In this document: positions 4,642-5,965 of the stretch, piece after piece | Layout: every line of letters begins with the position of its first letter | Position numbering within the stretch: the stretch's first letter is position 1 | NCBI GenBank assembly: GCA_023432725.1 | Contig: JAEYUH010000184.1 | Span: 1 to 5,965, forward strand | Origin: Actinomycetes bacterium | GTDB lineage: Bacteria > Actinomycetota > Actinomycetes > Propionibacteriales > Propionibacteriaceae | Length of the DNA stretch: 5,965 bases | Reading direction: 5' to 3' | Translations under genes and position numbers: made by a program | Notes under the pieces: model-generated | What the model saw: the letters and a program-made list of their open reading frames with translations, nothing else | Database searches by the model: none | Told to the model about the DNA's origin: nothing

Positions 4642-5965
4642 CCACGACCTCGACCTCGACCGTGCCGAGGCCGCCGCGCGACGCTACCTGGCCGACGAGG
4701 TGGCAGCAGTGGGGTTCCGTCCGCTGGACCCGGACGCTCTGAAGCCCGCGCGCCGACCCAGCCGGCGACGGGCCGGCTGGCTGGTGGCCGCAGCCTGCGC
4801 CGCTGCGGCACTGGTAGCCGTTCCGCTCGTGCTGCGCCCCGGCGGGCCGATCGCCGCCACCCCCGAGCCCGAGCCGGGCTTCGCCTGGACGAAGACTGCC
4901 GACTCCCCACTGAGCCCGAGGTTCGGCAGCCTGACCGCCTGGCTGGACGGCCGGTTCTACGTGCTGGGCGGCTGGAGCGGCGGTCCCTGCCCGCCCGGCG
5001 CCCTGTGCGACATGCCGTCGCCCGAACTGCGCGACGGCGCGGCCTACGATCCGGCCGACGACCGCTGGCAGCCGATCGCCCAGGCCCCCACCGGCTTCGG
5101 CAGGGGCTACTCGAGCCTCACGGCCTGGGGCGGCGCCCTCTACCTCGCAGACTGGAGCGGGGACGGGACGCTCTGGGCCTACTACCCCGGTGACGACCGC
5201 TGGCTGCAGCACGCAGATCCACCCTCCTGGGGCCCTCTTGTCGCCACCGAGGTGGGGGTGGTGCTCCTGGTGGGCGGCCCTGGCGCGCCGAGCTACCTCT
5301 ACCAGCCCGGTGCCGACACCTGGACGCCGCTGCCGGCCGGACCCCTCGACGCCTGCTACGAGCGGCAGGGGTTCACCGCGGGCGCCGGCCTGCTCGTGCT
5401 CGCCCAGTGTGCTGCGCAGCCCGACACCGGCAACGACCTGCGGGTGAGCACCTACGACCCGGCCACGCAGGCGTGGACCGCTGCCGTGCCCGTGGACGGG
5501 CAGGTAGCCGGCGACGCCGTCCACCTTGCCGGCAAGCTGGTCTGGCCGGACCCGCTGACCCCAGCCTCGTCGCTGCGCTCCGACGGCATCCTCGACACCG
5601 CCACCGGCACGTGGCGGGAGGTCGACACCACTGCGCCCTCCGGACCCTTGGCCTACCGCGCCATGGTGGGCTCGACGCCGCACCTGGTGCTGGGCGAGGA
5701 AGGCCTGGTCGCCGCGAACGGGCGGCTGCTCGACGTGCGTACCGCCGGGTGGGTGGAGGTTCCCGCGCTCCCGGGACCGGAACGCTGGGACGCACTGGCC
5801 GTGGCAGGACCCGACGCCATCCTGCGGTGCTTCGGCTACGAGTACACCGACGACAGCCAGTCCACCGGACGGTTCCTGCCGCAGTGCCACCTGCTCTCCC
5901 GGCCGGGTGCACCCGAGCCGACCGCTGCTCCAGCCCCGCCGAGCCAGACGCCCGCGTCCGGCTGG
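4634..5965 (+). CDS. Membrane-anchored Kelch-like propeller protein, putative anti-sigma/sensor; 3' end cut
   Basis: The frame from ATG 4634 stays open for 444 codons to the last base, so the C-terminus is missing. Residues 1-46 are polar and end in a basic cluster (RRPSRRR, 40-46). Residues 47-67 form one Ala/Val/Leu-rich membrane segment, which with the positive-inside rule puts the N-terminus in the cytoplasm and the rest outside. The outer part shows Kelch-like repeats. FYVLGG is at 108-113, and YDPADDRW (138-145), YYPGDDRW (183-190), YQPGADTW (223-230), YDPATQAW (274-281), LDTATGTW (320-327) and LDVRTAGW (366-373) recur every 40-51 residues; W85 starts the series. This predicts a six- or seven-bladed beta-propeller. 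A Pro/Ala-rich tail begins near 423. The 8-base overlap with the ECF sigma gene suggests that the cytoplasmic tail binds the sigma factor, but no Cys-rich zinc anti-sigma motif is present, so this role is inferred. It could instead be a target lipid- or glycan-binding protein of the regulon. Confidence 0.85.
   Translation, partial: MTDHDLDLDRAEAAARRYLADEVAAVGFRPLDPDALKPARRPSRRRAGWLVAAACAAAALVAVPLVLRPGGPIAATPEPEPGFAWTKTADSPLSPRFGSLTAWLDGRFYVLGGWSGGPCPPGALCDMPSPELRDGAAYDPADDRWQPIAQAPTGFGRGYSSLTAWGGALYLADWSGDGTLWAYYPGDDRWLQHADPPSWGPLVATEVGVVLLVGGPGAPSYLYQPGADTWTPLPAGPLDACYERQGFTAGAGLLVLAQCAAQPDTGNDLRVSTYDPATQAWTAAVPVDGQVAGDAVHLAGKLVWPDPLTPASSLRSDGILDTATGTWREVDTTAPSGPLAYRAMVGSTPHLVLGEEGLVAANGRLLDVRTAGWVEVPALPGPERWDALAVAGPDAILRCFGYEYTDDSQSTGRFLPQCHLLSRPGAPEPTAAPAPPSQTPASGW

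Noticed and set aside
4355..5890. 511-codon open frame on the minus strand
   Set aside because: It is opposite the sigma factor and the propeller gene. The + frame has a ribosome site, a membrane helix and periodic Trp repeats, while the minus product shows no domain and the usual antisense composition.
1..5965. CRISPR array, tRNA, rRNA, insertion sequence or prophage element
   Set aside because: No regularly spaced direct repeats, cloverleaf-like sequence, transposase motifs or terminal repeats were seen on reading the window, and composition is even throughout.

Overview
The window is dense, very GC-rich DNA with strong G/C preference at third codon positions, all coding on the + strand. 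GC content, GTG starts placed a few bases after -10-like hexamers, a SigE-family ECF sigma factor and an ABC-F protein resembling mycobacterial Rv1473 all point to an actinobacterium (Actinomycetota). A genus cannot be named from the sequence alone. I see no insertion sequence, tRNA, rRNA, CRISPR array or compositional break, so this looks like ordinary chromosome.

Layout from left to right. (1) Positions 1-1065: the 3' part of an SPFH/band-7 membrane protein gene, then, 4 bases on, a small ribbon-helix-helix protein. A GC-rich hairpin follows the second stop. (2) Positions 1131-2336: an AI-2E/PerM family membrane protein with a probable leaderless promoter. (3) Positions 2380-3978: a complete ABC-F ATPase of 532 residues behind a well-formed -35/-10 pair that also appears to give a leaderless GTG. 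(4) Positions 3979-4119: a 141-base intergenic region holding a weak hairpin, a possible 21-codon leaderless upstream ORF and an ECF-like promoter motif. (5) Positions 4120-4641: a SigE-family ECF sigma factor. It overlaps by 8 bases a large gene that runs off the right edge (4634 to beyond 5965). This last gene encodes a one-pass membrane protein with a short cytoplasmic N-terminus and an extracytoplasmic Kelch-like beta-propeller.

The functional core of interest is the sigma factor with its partner. Overlapping genes and the membrane topology suggest that the propeller protein senses something outside the cell and controls the sigma factor through its roughly 45-residue cytoplasmic tail, yet that tail lacks the Cys/His motif of zinc anti-sigma factors. 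The sigma start codon overlaps the stop of the possible upstream ORF as ATGA, which suggests translational coupling. The SPFH/ribbon-helix-helix pair, the AI-2E protein and the ABC-F ATPase look like separate housekeeping units, with nothing linking them mechanistically to the sigma module.
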